Shown here one piece after another: positions 11,628 to 11,669 of a DNA stretch of 11,669 bases (its first letter is position 1; every line of letters starts with the position of its first letter). The translations under genes and the position numbers were made by a program. The DNA is from Bacillota bacterium. Its GTDB lineage: Bacteria; Bacillota; Bacilli; Lactobacillales; Enterococcaceae. The stretch covers positions 1-11,669 of the forward strand of contig JAEWFE010000337.1 in the NCBI GenBank assembly GCA_023389005.1, in the 5' to 3' direction. Under the pieces are notes generated by a model. That model was not told where the DNA came from and did not search any database. It worked only from the letters and a program-made list of their open reading frames with translations.

Positions 11628-11669
11628 ATGTCTCAATCACAAATTGTTCCAGTAAAACTTGCTGACAAC
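11628..11669 (+). CDS. 5' end of a gene starting MSQSQIVPVKLADN (partial)
   Basis: ATG 11628 lies 7 nt after AAGGAGG, and the frame is open to the window edge (14 codons). It parallels the 19-aa ORF of the first unit, but with conservative changes at the end (T to A, E to D, S to N). This is probably the functional gene whose leader was duplicated. The product cannot be named from 14 residues. Confidence 0.6.
   Translation, partial: MSQSQIVPVKLADN

Larger units (their letters stand above)
11419..11669 (+). repeat. Tandem duplication of a ~125-bp leader-plus-ORF module
   Basis: Unit 1 (11419-11543) and unit 2 (11544 to the window end) align over their whole length. Both start GTAAGCGT, followed by a GGATA...AGCGGT block, a pyrimidine-rich CCCTC block, GGTAGTATAAAGCTATC, AAGGAGGTTTTTCCATG and the MSQSQIVPVKL codons. 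The offset is 125 bp, dropping to 124 after a one-base difference before the ribosome-binding site. Divergence is concentrated in the hairpin arms and spacer. A fainter similarity just before unit 1 (TGAAATGTAAGCG) hints at an older, decayed third unit. Confidence 0.8.

Noticed and set aside
11419..11669. CRISPR-like repeats
   Set aside because: There are only two long, diverged units with an ORF inside each, no short identical repeats with unique spacers and no cas genes.

Overview
The window is low-GC Gram-positive DNA, most likely Bacillota and probably a lactic-acid-bacterium relative (Lactobacillales). The signs are strong AGGAGG ribosome-binding sites, extended TGnTATAAT promoters, secreted staphylococcal-nuclease-type proteins and two IS1634-type transposases. 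No gene pins the genus. Nothing here is a housekeeping gene, so this looks like an accessory or mobile region.

Layout. (A) 1-194: the 3' end of a gene resembling the C-terminus of an Rpn/PD-(D/E)XK 'putative transposase' nuclease. (B) 304-2653, minus strand: a two-gene operon with promoter, 5' UTR hairpin and terminator. It encodes a lipoprotein with a degenerate SNase fold, then a membrane-anchored SNase-type nuclease with all catalytic residues. (C) 2702-3153, minus strand: a 70-aa Cse60-like small protein with its own promoter, long leader and terminator. (D) 3244-7247: two IS1634-type elements, one nested in the other. The inner one (5297-7215) has 17-bp terminal inverted repeats and a perfect 10-bp target duplication. 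It lies between the outer element's transposase promoter and right end. Both transposase genes are intact. (E) 7327-11104, plus strand and visibly more AT-rich: a restriction-modification-like cassette. It holds a frameshifted HTH regulator, an internally deleted cytosine-5 methyltransferase remnant, an intact SPPY-type (probably cytosine-N4) DNA methyltransferase and an intact 695-aa GHKL (Bergerat-fold) ATPase of the MutL/MORC/Hsp90 type. (F) 11324-11669: a terminator, then a tandemly duplicated ~125-bp leader module. Each copy has an RNA hairpin that buries the Shine-Dalgarno of a short ORF starting MSQSQIVPVKL. The second ORF runs out of the window.

How the genes relate. The SNase pair probably acts at the cell surface on extracellular nucleic acid, the active enzyme membrane-tethered and the lipoprotein perhaps binding DNA without cutting it. 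In the cassette, methyltransferase and ATPase are translationally coupled, and a preserved ATGA overlap with the upstream remnant shows the deleted methyltransferase was once part of the same operon. This fits the described association of MutL/MORC-like ATPases with restriction-modification loci. No nuclease is recognisable, so the locus is either a decayed system or one whose effector is the uncharacterised C-terminal half of the ATPase.

The best candidates for something undescribed are the methyltransferase + GHKL ATPase pair, the covarying subterminal repeats of the two insertion sequences, and the duplicated Shine-Dalgarno-sequestering leader at the right edge.
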